From Mameliella sp. CS4 (GTDB taxonomy: Bacteria > Pseudomonadota > Alphaproteobacteria > Rhodobacterales > Rhodobacteraceae), in NCBI RefSeq assembly GCF_019392335.1, contig NZ_JAHXRQ010000013.1:62001-126000 (forward strand): a stretch of DNA of 64,000 nt. Direction: 5' to 3'. Under the pieces are notes generated by a model. It saw nothing but the letters and a program-made list of their open reading frames with translations. It did no database searches and was not told the origin of the DNA. The translations under genes were made by a program, and so were the position numbers. Shown here one piece after another: positions 41,097-49,003 of the stretch (position 1 is its first letter; each line of letters begins with the position of its first letter).

Positions 41097-42011
41097 ATGC
41101 CCAGCCCCGATTCGTATTCCTACGCCTACTTTCTCGGCACAACGCCGCCGGACGGAACGACCGCCTATACAAACCGTTACGTCTCCGACACGACGATGAC
41201 AGACGGGGCCGATGGTGCAAGCGATGACACCACGGCCATCGGCGATCCGCTGACCTGGACCGGCACAGTTCAGAACCCGGTCACGCTCTATGGCTTCAAC
41301 GCAGATGGCGACCCGATCGTGGCCGTGACAGGCTCGCTCACCACCTCTTACTGGGTGGCGTCCAACACCTCTTACGCCTCGGACGGGTCTGTTTTTGTCG
41401 GGCCGGTCACCAGTGGCGACTACACCTATTGCTTCGCCGCCGGCACCGCGATTGCCACGCCGTCGGGGGAGCGTCCTGTCGAGACCCTGACCATAGGCGA
41501 CCCCGTCCTGACCGAGGACGGTCGCAGCGTGCCGGTCAAATGGCTGGGCCGTCAGAGCCTTCGGGCCGGGATTGGCGCGACAGGGGCTCAGATGGTCCGC
41601 ATTCGCGCGGGCGCGCTGGGGGGCGGCCTCCCCCATTCCGACCTGATGGTGACGGGTGATCACGGCATGATCCTGGATGGGATGGTGATCAATGCCTCGG
41701 CGCTGATCAACGGCACCACGATCGACTGGGTGCCGCTGGCCGACCTGCCAAAGCGCTTCACCGTCTACCATGTCGAGACAGAGGCCCATGACGCGATCCT
41801 CGCCAATGGCGCGGTTGCCGAGACATTCATCGACTACCGCGACCGGCGGGCCTTTGACAATTTCGGCGAATACCTCGACCTCTACGGCGTCGAACGGATC
41901 ATTCGCGAACTGCCGCTGCCGCGTATCTCGGCCCAACGGCATCTGCCTGCGGGCATCCGCGCGCGTCTTGGCCTTGGCAACCGGCAGACCGAGACACGGA
42001 AAAGCGCCTGA
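41097..42011 (+). CDS. Hint-domain (Hint_2) protein
   Basis: A 304-residue protein. Residues about 1-110 are Thr/Asp/Ser-rich and look like an extracellular repeat region; the Hint domain follows, starting at CFAAGTAIATPSGERPVETLTIGD, with SDLMVTGDHGMILDG and VYHVETEAHDAILANGAVAETF. Hint domains are self-cleaving (hedgehog/intein) folds; roseobacters have many in secreted proteins. No signal peptide is visible, so export could be by a type I system. It is divergent from ivd. Confidence 0.86.
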   Translation: MPSPDSYSYAYFLGTTPPDGTTAYTNRYVSDTTMTDGADGASDDTTAIGDPLTWTGTVQNPVTLYGFNADGDPIVAVTGSLTTSYWVASNTSYASDGSVFVGPVTSGDYTYCFAAGTAIATPSGERPVETLTIGDPVLTEDGRSVPVKWLGRQSLRAGIGATGAQMVRIRAGALGGGLPHSDLMVTGDHGMILDGMVINASALINGTTIDWVPLADLPKRFTVYHVETEAHDAILANGAVAETFIDYRDRRAFDNFGEYLDLYGVERIIRELPLPRISAQRHLPAGIRARLGLGNRQTETRKSA

Positions 42012-42025
42012 CCAGACAGCGCAAA

Positions 42026-42052
42026 GGGGCGCCGCCGCAATGGCGCCGCCCC
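42026..42052. terminator. Hairpin between convergent genes (possible bidirectional terminator)
   Basis: GGGGCGCCGCC (42026-42036) and GGCGCCGCCCC (42042-42052) pair with a single central mismatch around GCAAT. It lies between the ends of the convergent Hint gene and DUF1236-like gene. On the minus strand it is followed by TTT; on the plus strand by TCTCCT. Confidence 0.5.
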
Positions 42053-42073
42053 TCTCCTGTCACGGAGCCGCGT

Positions 42074-42370
42074 TCAGCGGATGACGTAGACGATGGTCCG
42101 GGACTCGGGATCGACCACGACGGTGGTGGTGTTCAGCGCGACGTACTCATAGGGGCTGTCGGGCACGGGGTGGAGCGTAACCGCCTCCGGCAGCGTCGCG
42201 CCCACGACAACCTCGCCCTCGGCGTAGAGCGGGTCGACGATCTCTGCGTTGGGCGCGGGCGCGGCGCGCAGGTTCAGATCGGTGACCGCATGGGCGGTCG
42301 AGGCGGCCTGCGCGACCGACGCAGCGGTCAACGCGATGGCGGAAACGGCGAGGGTCAGTTGGGTTCGCAT
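42074..42370 (-). CDS. Small exported protein with SH3-like/DUF1236-type C-terminus
   Basis: A 98-residue protein with a signal peptide (MRTQLTLAVSAIALTAASVAQA), then AVTDLNLRAAPAPNAEIV, as in bacterial SH3 domains, and an ending (ALNTTTVVVDPESRTIVYVIR) typical of DUF1236. Function unknown; probably periplasmic. ATG at 42370 chosen for the signal peptide. The 331-base region upstream is non-coding. Confidence 0.78.
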   Translation of the reverse strand: MRTQLTLAVSAIALTAASVAQAASTAHAVTDLNLRAAPAPNAEIVDPLYAEGEVVVGATLPEAVTLHPVPDSPYEYVALNTTTVVVDPESRTIVYVIR

Positions 42371-42490
42371 GATATGCACTCCTTTTCTGGACTTGCTGCC
42401 AAAGGAAACCGCCGCGGGCGCCGTCAATTCCTTTGCGCCCCGACCCGGCTGCGCGGATAGCCGCCGGCCGGCATGACCATAAGGTCAGGC

Positions 42491-42690
42491 GCTGGCAGGT
42501 CTCGGGCTGCGCGGCCTCCGGGCCAAGCCCCCTGCGGATCGGGACCGAGAGCGCATCCGACCTGCGCCGCAGCGCCTGACAGGCTGCGCGGGGTTGGTCA
42601 GCGGCTGCGCTGACGTCCAGGCCGCCGGTGGCAGGACTTTCCAGCCGGCGGGGGCCGGGTTTCCGACTTGACCGTCCCCTGCTGACCGCC
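42491..42690 (-). promoter_or_regulatory. Possible structured leader RNA with cobalamin-riboswitch-like elements
   Basis: On the minus strand, in order: CAGGGGACGGTCAAGTC, GCCCCCGC, GCCACCGG, CCTGGACG, a long GC-rich insert with hairpins, then AGCCCGAGACCTGCC. These resemble the conserved boxes of the cobalamin riboswitch (AGGGAA..GGTG, GCCCCCGCAACTG, GCCACTGG, GGGAAGG, GGAGACCTGCC), but each is imperfect and the insert is long. The first gene downstream is the DUF1236-like gene, about 120 bases away, which is not a usual B12 target. It could equally be a decayed element or chance in GC-rich DNA. Confidence 0.28.
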
Positions 42691-42701
42691 CTAATGGCCG
42701 C

Positions 42702-44228
42702 ATGACCTCGACAAGCCCGCAGCCCCACGCCCCGCTCTGGCTGATGATCCTTCTGCAGGCGACCGTCTCTGCCGCCAGCATGGTGGTCGAGATCGTCGCC
42801 GGACGCATGATCGCGCCCTATGTCGGCATGAGCCTTTATACCTGGACCGCGATCATCGCCGTGGTCCTGGCCGGCCTGTCGGTCGGGCACTGGTGGGGCG
42901 GGCGGATCGCGGCACTGGACACGCGCCGCGCGCTGCGCCGGGCGGCCTGGTGCATGGTGGCGGCGGCGCTGGCCACGGCGGGCGCCTCGCTGTTGTTGCG
43001 CGCCACGGCCGGGCCGGTGCTGGAGGCGCTGACCCATCCCCTGGCGGCAATCACGGCAATTTCCTCGCTGGCCTTCTTCCTGCCCTCGCTCTTTGCCGGT
43101 GTGCCCGCGCCCATCCTCAGCGTCGCCGCGATGCGCGGACGCGAGAAATCGGAGCAGGCGCTGGGGGCCATGTTCGCCGCGGGCGCCGTGGGGGCCATCG
43201 CGGGCACGCTTTTGGCCGGGTTCCTCTTTGTCGCCTGGCTGGGCTCGGTCGCCTCTTTGACGGTGATCGCGGCGGTCTATGCGGTTTCGGCCCTTGTCTG
43301 CCTTGGCCTTGCTGGTGGATCACGCGGCCAGTGGGCCACGGTGGGCGGCACGCTGGTGCTTGCCCTGGTGTTGGGTGTTTCGGCACTGCGCCTGCCCGCC
43401 GTCTGCGACCGTGAAAGCAGCTATTTCTGCATCCGCACCGTAGAGCTGTCCGATGACGCAGAGGCGCCGGTGCGCCTGATGGTACTGGATCACCTGGCCC
43501 ACGGGATCAGCGCCCGCGAGGACCCGCGCGTGATGTTCACGGACCATACCGCCATGCTGGACGCCCTGCCCCGGATGCGCATGGGTGACCGCGATTTCAC
43601 CTCGTTCCACATCGGCGGCGGCTCATACTCGGTGCCGCGCGCCTGGGCGGATCGCGGGATCACCGGCATCACCGTGGCCGAGATCGACCCGGACGTGACC
43701 GCGCGGGCCGAGGCGGATTTCTGGTTCGACGCCGATACCGTCACCGTCCTGCACCGTGACGCCCGTACCGCGCTGCGCGACAGCGCCGCGCCCTATGATG
43801 TCATCATCGGCGATGCCTTCACCGACATTGCCGTGCCCGAACACCTGGTCACGCGCGAGTTCTTTCAACTGGTCTCGGACCGTCTCTCGCCTGGCGGCGT
43901 CTATGCCATGAACCTGATCGACAGCACCGACCGGCTGGATGCGCTGGCCGCCATCGTGACAACCCTGCGCGCCGTCTTTCCCAGCGTCGAGGTCTGGACG
44001 GAGGCCCGCCCGCCAGCGCCCGGCGAGCGGCGGATATTCGTCCTGCTGGCGGGGACCGAGGACAGCCCGGCCTCTATGATCACAACCCGCGCACCACAAG
44101 AGATCCGCTTTGCCGCGCTGGGGCCCGGGTTCATCGACAGCGTCCTGGCGGCAAAGGACCCGATGATCCTGACCGACGACCACGCGCCGGTCAGCCGGTT
44201 GATGGGTCTCGATCCGGTGATCGACTAA
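42702..44228 (+). CDS. Fused membrane protein / spermidine-synthase-like methyltransferase-fold protein
   Basis: A 508-residue protein. About residues 13-225 form six or seven membrane helices (including EIVAGRMIAPYVGMSLYTW, typical of this fusion family). The C-terminal half is a Rossmann domain like polyamine synthases (FHIGGGSYSVPRAW, ITVAEIDPDVTARA, YDVIIGDAFTDIAVPEHL). Such fused proteins are common in proteobacteria; whether they make a polyamine or act on another substrate is not settled. It lies before a GTCCCGGG palindromic element. Confidence 0.85.
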   Translation: MTSTSPQPHAPLWLMILLQATVSAASMVVEIVAGRMIAPYVGMSLYTWTAIIAVVLAGLSVGHWWGGRIAALDTRRALRRAAWCMVAAALATAGASLLLRATAGPVLEALTHPLAAITAISSLAFFLPSLFAGVPAPILSVAAMRGREKSEQALGAMFAAGAVGAIAGTLLAGFLFVAWLGSVASLTVIAAVYAVSALVCLGLAGGSRGQWATVGGTLVLALVLGVSALRLPAVCDRESSYFCIRTVELSDDAEAPVRLMVLDHLAHGISAREDPRVMFTDHTAMLDALPRMRMGDRDFTSFHIGGGSYSVPRAWADRGITGITVAEIDPDVTARAEADFWFDADTVTVLHRDARTALRDSAAPYDVIIGDAFTDIAVPEHLVTREFFQLVSDRLSPGGVYAMNLIDSTDRLDALAAIVTTLRAVFPSVEVWTEARPPAPGERRIFVLLAGTEDSPASMITTRAPQEIRFAALGPGFIDSVLAAKDPMILTDDHAPVSRLMGLDPVID

Positions 44229-44236
44229 AGGCGCCC

Positions 44237-44260
44237 GTCCCGGGCCTGCCCCGGGACCTC
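44237..44260. repeat. Palindromic element, copy 2 (GTCCCGGG...CCCGGGAC)
   Basis: Arms GTCCCGGG (44237-44244) and CCCGGGAC (44250-44257) around CCTGC, followed by CTC. It is the counterpart of 11171-11194 and lies in the 43-base gap between two convergent genes, where it may serve as a transcription terminator. Confidence 0.65.
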
Positions 44261-44271
44261 GGGGCCCTCGT

Positions 44272-45177
44272 TCAGGCGCGGTAATCCACCTCTGTCCGCA
44301 GGTCCGGCCGCCGGGTCCAGTCCCAGTAGAGCGCGTTCAACCGCGTGGCCACAGGCCCGGGCCGCCCGTTGCCGAAGACCCTGTCATCGACCCGCGTGAT
44401 CGGCAGGACACCCCCGCCGGACGACGACAGGAACACCTCGTCCGCCTCAAGAAACTCTTCCAGTGGCAGCGCGCGCTCCTCGGTCTGCATTCCAAGCGCG
44501 CGCGCCATCTCCAGTGCGGTGCGCCGCGTGACGCCCTCCAGCACGCCAAGATCCGGCGTCACGACCCTGTCGCCCTTGACCGCAAAGGCGTTGAAGCCCG
44601 GCCCCTCGGTCACGTTTCCGTCGTGATCGCAAAGCAGCACTGTTTCAAAGCCCGCGTCCTTTGCCTCGAACAGCCCGGCGGTGAAATCGCCCCAGTGATA
44701 ATTCTTGGCCAGCGGGTTCACGCTGTCGCGTGGAATGCGCCGCACCGCCTTGCCGATCCAGACCGAGGCGCCGGTTTCCAGCACCTCGGGCTTTATGACA
44801 TGCACGTAGGGCACCGCCCAGGCGTAGAAATGGTTGGCACAGTCGCGCGGATCGCGCGAGCCGGGGACGCGCGGCGTGCCACGGGCCACCACCATGGCGC
44901 AATAGGCGTCGCGCAGCCCCGAGGCGGCGATGATCTCTGTCAGCGCGGCGCGGATCTGCGCGCGTTCCTCGGCAATTTCGTAACGCCCCGCCGCGATCGA
45001 GGCCATGAACCTGTCCAGGTAATCGTCAAGCCGAAAGAAGCCGCCCTCAACGACCGGCACGACGTCGTAGGCAATGTCGGAATGGGTGAGGCCCCAGTCG
45101 GTCACGCCGATCTTCGCCTCCGCGATGGGGATCACGCGGCCCTCCATCCAGGCCGCTCCCTGCGCCAGCGCAGTCAT
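44272..45177 (-). CDS. Class IV PLP aminotransferase (branched-chain/D-amino acid type)
   Basis: A 301-residue fold-type IV enzyme. The PLP lysine lies in NPLAKNYHWGDF, and NVTEGPGFNAFAVKGDRVVTP with LEGVTRRTALEMA form the cofactor phosphate site. Candidates are branched-chain aminotransferase, D-amino acid aminotransferase or 4-amino-4-deoxychorismate lyase; the sequence does not decide. ATG at 45177 overlaps the stop of the DegT-like gene by 4 bases, implying a joint pathway. Confidence 0.87.
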   Translation of the reverse strand: MTALAQGAAWMEGRVIPIAEAKIGVTDWGLTHSDIAYDVVPVVEGGFFRLDDYLDRFMASIAAGRYEIAEERAQIRAALTEIIAASGLRDAYCAMVVARGTPRVPGSRDPRDCANHFYAWAVPYVHVIKPEVLETGASVWIGKAVRRIPRDSVNPLAKNYHWGDFTAGLFEAKDAGFETVLLCDHDGNVTEGPGFNAFAVKGDRVVTPDLGVLEGVTRRTALEMARALGMQTEERALPLEEFLEADEVFLSSSGGGVLPITRVDDRVFGNGRPGPVATRLNALYWDWTRRPDLRTEVDYRA

Positions 45178-46373
45178 GCGCCCTGCCCCTGAAAGACCGC
45201 GCCGACCTCGGCCCGGATGATGCGGGCGATCAGCGCACAATCCTCAAGGCTGAAGGTCAACGGCAGCCGCATATCCAGAAGGCCCCGCAGGATACGGTCG
45301 GTCTGCGGCATCGGCTCGGACGGGGCATAGCGCCAACTGTCATAGCGCGAGGTGAACCCCGTCGGCTCGGCCCCGCCGAACCATTTCAGCTCGACCCCGC
45401 GGGCGGCACAGCGCGACAGGACCTCCTGCACCGCCTCGGCGGTCCAACCCGGCAACAGGAACTGGATCGAGGAGCCGACATAGCGCTCTGCCTCTGGTCG
45501 CGGCGGCAGGTGCAGGCCCGGCGTGCCGCGCAGCCCCTCCTCGACGACCGCGTACCGCTCGTTCCATCGGGCCACCTGGGCCTCCAGCGCCCGCAACTGC
45601 GGGCGCAGGATCGCCGCGCGCAGGTTGTCCATGCGCCCCGAGACATTGGGCGTCTCGTATTTCACCCGCTCGAAGACCTCCGGCCCCGGCGCCGCGAGGT
45701 GCCGGTCATACAGCATGTAGGAGCCAGACAGCATCACGGCCCGCGCGGCGATCTCCTCATCATCGGTGACAAGCAGCCCGCCCTCGCCCGAATTCACGTG
45801 TTTGTAGGTCTGCATCGAATAACAGCCCACGGCCCCATGACGCCCCGAGGGCACGCCGTTCCAGGCCGCGCCCATCGTATGCGCGCAATCCTCGATCACC
45901 GTGATCCCCGCCGCATCGCAGATCGCCATCAGGCGGTCCATGTCGCAGAGATGTCCACGCATGTGACTGAGCATCAGGATACGCGCGCGGTCCGCCTTTG
46001 CCTCCAGATCGTCGAGGTCGATCACCAGGTCCTCTGTCACGCCGACATAGACCGGCACCGCACCCGCCCCGGCAATCGCCCCCGGCACGGGCGCCAGCGT
46101 AAAGGCATTGGTCAGCACCGGCTCACCGGGCTTCACCCCCACCGCGCGCAGGGCACAGCCAAGCGCATAGCCGCCCGAGGCCACTGCCAGACAGTAGCGC
46201 GCCCCGGTCAGCGCGGCGAACTCCTGTTCCAGCAGGGCCGCCTCTGCGGTCTCTCCGGGAAGGGTGTTGTAACGGTGCAGCCGCCCGCCCCGCATGACCT
46301 CGACCGCGGCGGCGATGGCCTCTTCGGGGATCGGTTCCTGCTGGGTGAATGTGCCGGTGAAATGCTCTGTCAT
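45174..46373 (-). CDS. DegT/DnrJ/EryC1/StrS-family PLP aminotransferase
   Basis: A 399-residue fold-type I enzyme. Landmarks: AVASGGYALGCALRAVGVKPGEPVLTNAF with the PLP-phosphate loop, VIEDCAHTMGAAWNG with the Asp that binds the pyridine nitrogen, and SMQTYKHVNSGEGGLLVTDD with the PLP lysine. Most family members transaminate NDP-keto-sugars; others act on inositols or amino-acid-like substrates. There are no sugar-nucleotide genes beside it, so the substrate is open. Confidence 0.88.
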   Translation of the reverse strand: MTEHFTGTFTQQEPIPEEAIAAAVEVMRGGRLHRYNTLPGETAEAALLEQEFAALTGARYCLAVASGGYALGCALRAVGVKPGEPVLTNAFTLAPVPGAIAGAGAVPVYVGVTEDLVIDLDDLEAKADRARILMLSHMRGHLCDMDRLMAICDAAGITVIEDCAHTMGAAWNGVPSGRHGAVGCYSMQTYKHVNSGEGGLLVTDDEEIAARAVMLSGSYMLYDRHLAAPGPEVFERVKYETPNVSGRMDNLRAAILRPQLRALEAQVARWNERYAVVEEGLRGTPGLHLPPRPEAERYVGSSIQFLLPGWTAEAVQEVLSRCAARGVELKWFGGAEPTGFTSRYDSWRYAPSEPMPQTDRILRGLLDMRLPLTFSLEDCALIARIIRAEVGAVFQGQGA

Positions 46374-46422
46374 GGGTCTTTGATGCCGCCTTGGCCGGGC
46401 GCGGTCAATTCCCCTCCGCGCG

Positions 46423-46662
46423 TCAGGCGGGGCGGTCCTCGGCCACGGTCAGTCGCGCCACCAGCCGTCGCACCAAAGGCGCGATGACCAGGACGGCGGG
46501 AAAGGCCAACAGCCAGCTGGACAGCCAGGCCCCCATCCAGAGCGAGAGAATATCGGCCGTCAGCCCCGCGTTCTTGAGCGTCGCGATCAGCGACACCAGC
46601 AGCGACATGAACCCGGACAGGAACAAGCTGAACAGAATATGGGCGTATCTGGCGGGAATCAT
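46423..46662 (-). CDS. DUF2798 family two-helix membrane protein
   Basis: A 79-residue protein beginning MIPARYAHILFSLFLSGFMS with a second helix WLLAFPAVLVIAPLVRRLV, the pattern of DUF2798. Function unknown. The ATG at 46662 is the family start and has GAGG upstream; an ATG 10 codons earlier (46692) is less likely. The 179 bases between it and the next gene contain nothing I can name. Confidence 0.82.
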   Translation of the reverse strand: MIPARYAHILFSLFLSGFMSLLVSLIATLKNAGLTADILSLWMGAWLSSWLLAFPAVLVIAPLVRRLVARLTVAEDRPA

Positions 46663-46841
46663 CGGACAGAGCCTCTTTCTTGAATTGAACATGTTGCTAG
46701 CAGCCCATCAGGCAGAGGGCACGCGCACCGGGTCACACCGGACCTGCCTCAGTGCACAGAGCCGTCGTTTCCGACAATCAGGGCGGCAATCCTGTCGCGA
46801 TCCGCACAGAATCCGTGCTCTGCAGATCCAAGACTTGCCGC

Positions 46842-48146
46842 ATGAGCGATGCCCTCACCTTCATTCATGCCCTGCAATGGGATGACCTGCCCGAGCACGT
46901 ACAGGCCCAGGCGAAACGCTGCCTGCGCGACCTGATCGGCGTCGCGGCGGGCGGGCTTGGCACCAACCTGTCGCGGATCATCCGCGATCACGCCGCCGAG
47001 GACATGCCCGGCGCCGCGCCGATGCTCTTCGACAGTCGCGGCGCGGCACCGGCGGCGGCAGCGATGGCCACGGGCATGACCATTGACAGCCTGGACGGGC
47101 ACGATGGCTATAATCCCTCCAAGGGGCATATCGGCTGTCCGCTGTTGCCTGCACTGCTGGTTTTCGGCCACCAGGCGCAGGTTTCGGGCAAGGCGTTCCT
47201 GGCTGCGCTGGTCATGGGCTATGAATTCGGCGCCCGCGCGGCGGAGGCCCAACACGGCACCTGCCCCGATTACCACACCTCGGGCAGTTGGGGGGCGGTG
47301 ACGGCGGCGGCGGGAGGCGCCCGCCTTCTGGGCCTGTCGGCGGACCAGACCCGGCAGGCCCTTGGGATCGCAGAGTACCACGGGCCGCGCAGCCAGATGA
47401 TGCGCTGCATAGATTTCCCGACGATGGTCAAGGACGGGTCGGGCTGGGGCGCCATGTGTGGCGTCTCGGCGGTACAACTGGCTCGGCGGGGCTTTACCGG
47501 GGCGCCCGCGATCACGGTCGAACAGGCGCCGCAGGTTTGGACCGGACTGGGCGCGGACTGGCGCATCCTGCGGCAGTATTTCAAACCTTACCCGGTCTGC
47601 CGCTGGGCCCAGGCCCCGGTCGAGGGCGTGTTGGCGCTGCGGCGGGCGCATGGGTTGACCTCCGGCGAGGTCGACCGGATCGAGGTCGAGAGCTTTCACG
47701 AGGCGATCCGCCTGGCCACAGCCCGCCCCCGGACCACCGAAGAAGCGCAGTATTCGACCTGTTTCCCCTGCGCCGTGGCGCTGGTGCGGGGCGGGCTGGA
47801 GCCTGCGGATCTGGACGGCGACAGCCTGAACGATCCTGAAATCCTGCGCCTGTCCGAAGGGCTGGTCATGTCCGAGGACGCCCATGCCAACGCGGTTTTT
47901 CCGGGCACGCGGCTGGCACGGGTGCGGCTGCATCTCCGCGACGGGCGCATGTTGCAAAGCGACTGGATGCGGCCCCGCTGGGACGCCGAGGCGCCGCCCT
48001 CGGAGGACGACCTGGCCGGGAAATACCGTGCCCTTGCAGGTCCGGTTCTGGGGTCCGACCGGACCCGGGCTATCGACGAGGCCATCAGCCACCTTGAAAC
48101 CGGGCCGCTGTCGACGCTGACCGATTTGCTGTACCGGGCGCCTTGA
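46842..48146 (+). CDS. MmgE/PrpD family protein
   Basis: A 434-residue protein of the MmgE/PrpD (2-methylcitrate dehydratase / aconitate decarboxylase) family: DLIGVAAGG near the start, DSLDGHDGYNPSKGHIGCPLLPALLV with the conserved His and Asp, EFGARAAEAQHG and FKPYPVCRWAQAPVEGVLALR. Members dehydrate or decarboxylate tricarboxylic acids. No prpB/prpC neighbours are present, so it may act on another substrate. The ATG at 46842 matches family length. Confidence 0.87.
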   Translation: MSDALTFIHALQWDDLPEHVQAQAKRCLRDLIGVAAGGLGTNLSRIIRDHAAEDMPGAAPMLFDSRGAAPAAAAMATGMTIDSLDGHDGYNPSKGHIGCPLLPALLVFGHQAQVSGKAFLAALVMGYEFGARAAEAQHGTCPDYHTSGSWGAVTAAAGGARLLGLSADQTRQALGIAEYHGPRSQMMRCIDFPTMVKDGSGWGAMCGVSAVQLARRGFTGAPAITVEQAPQVWTGLGADWRILRQYFKPYPVCRWAQAPVEGVLALRRAHGLTSGEVDRIEVESFHEAIRLATARPRTTEEAQYSTCFPCAVALVRGGLEPADLDGDSLNDPEILRLSEGLVMSEDAHANAVFPGTRLARVRLHLRDGRMLQSDWMRPRWDAEAPPSEDDLAGKYRALAGPVLGSDRTRAIDEAISHLETGPLSTLTDLLYRAP

Positions 48147-48155
48147 GCGCGGGGG

Positions 48156-48220
48156 ACGCGCTTTGAAGCGCGTTGCAAAGCGGCTTCGAAGCCGCTTGCC
48201 AAGGCCCTTCGAAGGGCCTT
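48156..48220. repeat. Array of three perfect palindromes between convergent genes
   Basis: ACGCGCTT-TG-AAGCGCGT (48156-48173), AAGCGGCTTCGAAGCCGCTT (48178-48197) and AAGGCCCTTCGAAGGGCCTT (48201-48220) follow each other. The last two are 20-base perfect palindromes centred on TTCGAA. They lie between the ends of MmgE/PrpD and gph and probably terminate both. The first is related to the hairpin at 60632-60657. Confidence 0.72.
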
Positions 48221-48225
48221 TCCCG

Positions 48226-48891
48226 CTACCCGATCAGCCGTCGCACCTCGGCCGAAAGTTCGTCGAAATGGTCGATCACCCCGTCCGGGTTCAGTGCCCT
48301 CACCGCCTGCCCCTCGGGCGCGAAGGTGACCAGCACCGAGGGCACCCCCGCAGCAGCAGCCGTCTTGCGATCCGTGTCGCTGTCCCCCACCAGCAGGGAC
48401 GCCGTACGCAGCCCCCCGCAGCCGTCTACCGCCGCCCAGTAGGGCGCGACATCCGGCTTGCGCGTCGGTCCCGTATCCGCCCCGATCAGCGAGCCGAAGA
48501 GGTCACGCACCCCCAACCGTTCCAGCAGAACCTGGGCCAGCCCCTCGGGCTTGTTGGTGCAGATCCCCACGGCGTAATCCGCCCCGCGCAGTGCCTCAAC
48601 CGCCTCAACCGCACCGTCATACAGCCGCGTATGCGTGTCGATCGCCGCGCCGTAATGTTCCAGCAGCCTGGGATACCAGGTGTCCACCACCCCCTCGTCC
48701 ATCCGGCCCGCGCGGGTCAGCCCCTCGGTCAGCATCCGCCGACCGCCACGCAAAGCCACGCCCGCATCCGTGACCGGGTCCAGGCGCACCGCCTCTCCCA
48801 TACCGTCGAAACAAGCATTGGCGGCGGCGATGAGGTCGCCGCTGGTGTCCGCCAAGGTGCCGTCCAGATCAAAGATTACGCATTTCTTCAT
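48226..48891 (-). CDS. gph: Phosphoglycolate phosphatase-like HAD hydrolase
   Basis: A 221-residue HAD-superfamily phosphatase. Motif I FDLDGTLADTSGD (residues 6-18, nucleophile Asp), motif II (GICTNKP), and motif III/IV (GPTRKPDVAPYW, LLVGDSDTDRKTA) are present. It likely removes phosphate from 2-phosphoglycolate produced by Rubisco or DNA repair; other small phosphates are possible. The ATG at 48891 is chosen for motif I; longer frames upstream overlap the glmU promoter. Confidence 0.88.
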   Translation of the reverse strand: MKKCVIFDLDGTLADTSGDLIAAANACFDGMGEAVRLDPVTDAGVALRGGRRMLTEGLTRAGRMDEGVVDTWYPRLLEHYGAAIDTHTRLYDGAVEAVEALRGADYAVGICTNKPEGLAQVLLERLGVRDLFGSLIGADTGPTRKPDVAPYWAAVDGCGGLRTASLLVGDSDTDRKTAAAAGVPSVLVTFAPEGQAVRALNPDGVIDHFDELSAEVRRLIG

Positions 48892-48941
48892 TTGCCTGCC
48901 CCTGCTGTCACATGCCGCAACCTGCCGTGATCCACGCCACC

Positions 48942-48969
48942 TTGCACCACTCGGACACTCCGATAAAAC
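48942..48969 (+). promoter_or_regulatory. Candidate promoter of glmU-glmS-alkD
   Basis: TTGCAC (48942-48947), 16-base spacer, TAAAAC (48964-48969), giving a leader of about 28 bases before the glmU ATG with GGAG at 48992. Confidence 0.4.
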
Positions 48970-49003
48970 GGGCAGGAAAAAGAGGCAATTCCGGAGCAGC
49001 CTG

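Noticed and set aside
41097..42011. Hint-domain gene as an intein or mobile element
   Set aside because: There is no homing endonuclease and no flanking extein-like enzyme; stand-alone Hint_2 proteins are common in roseobacters.
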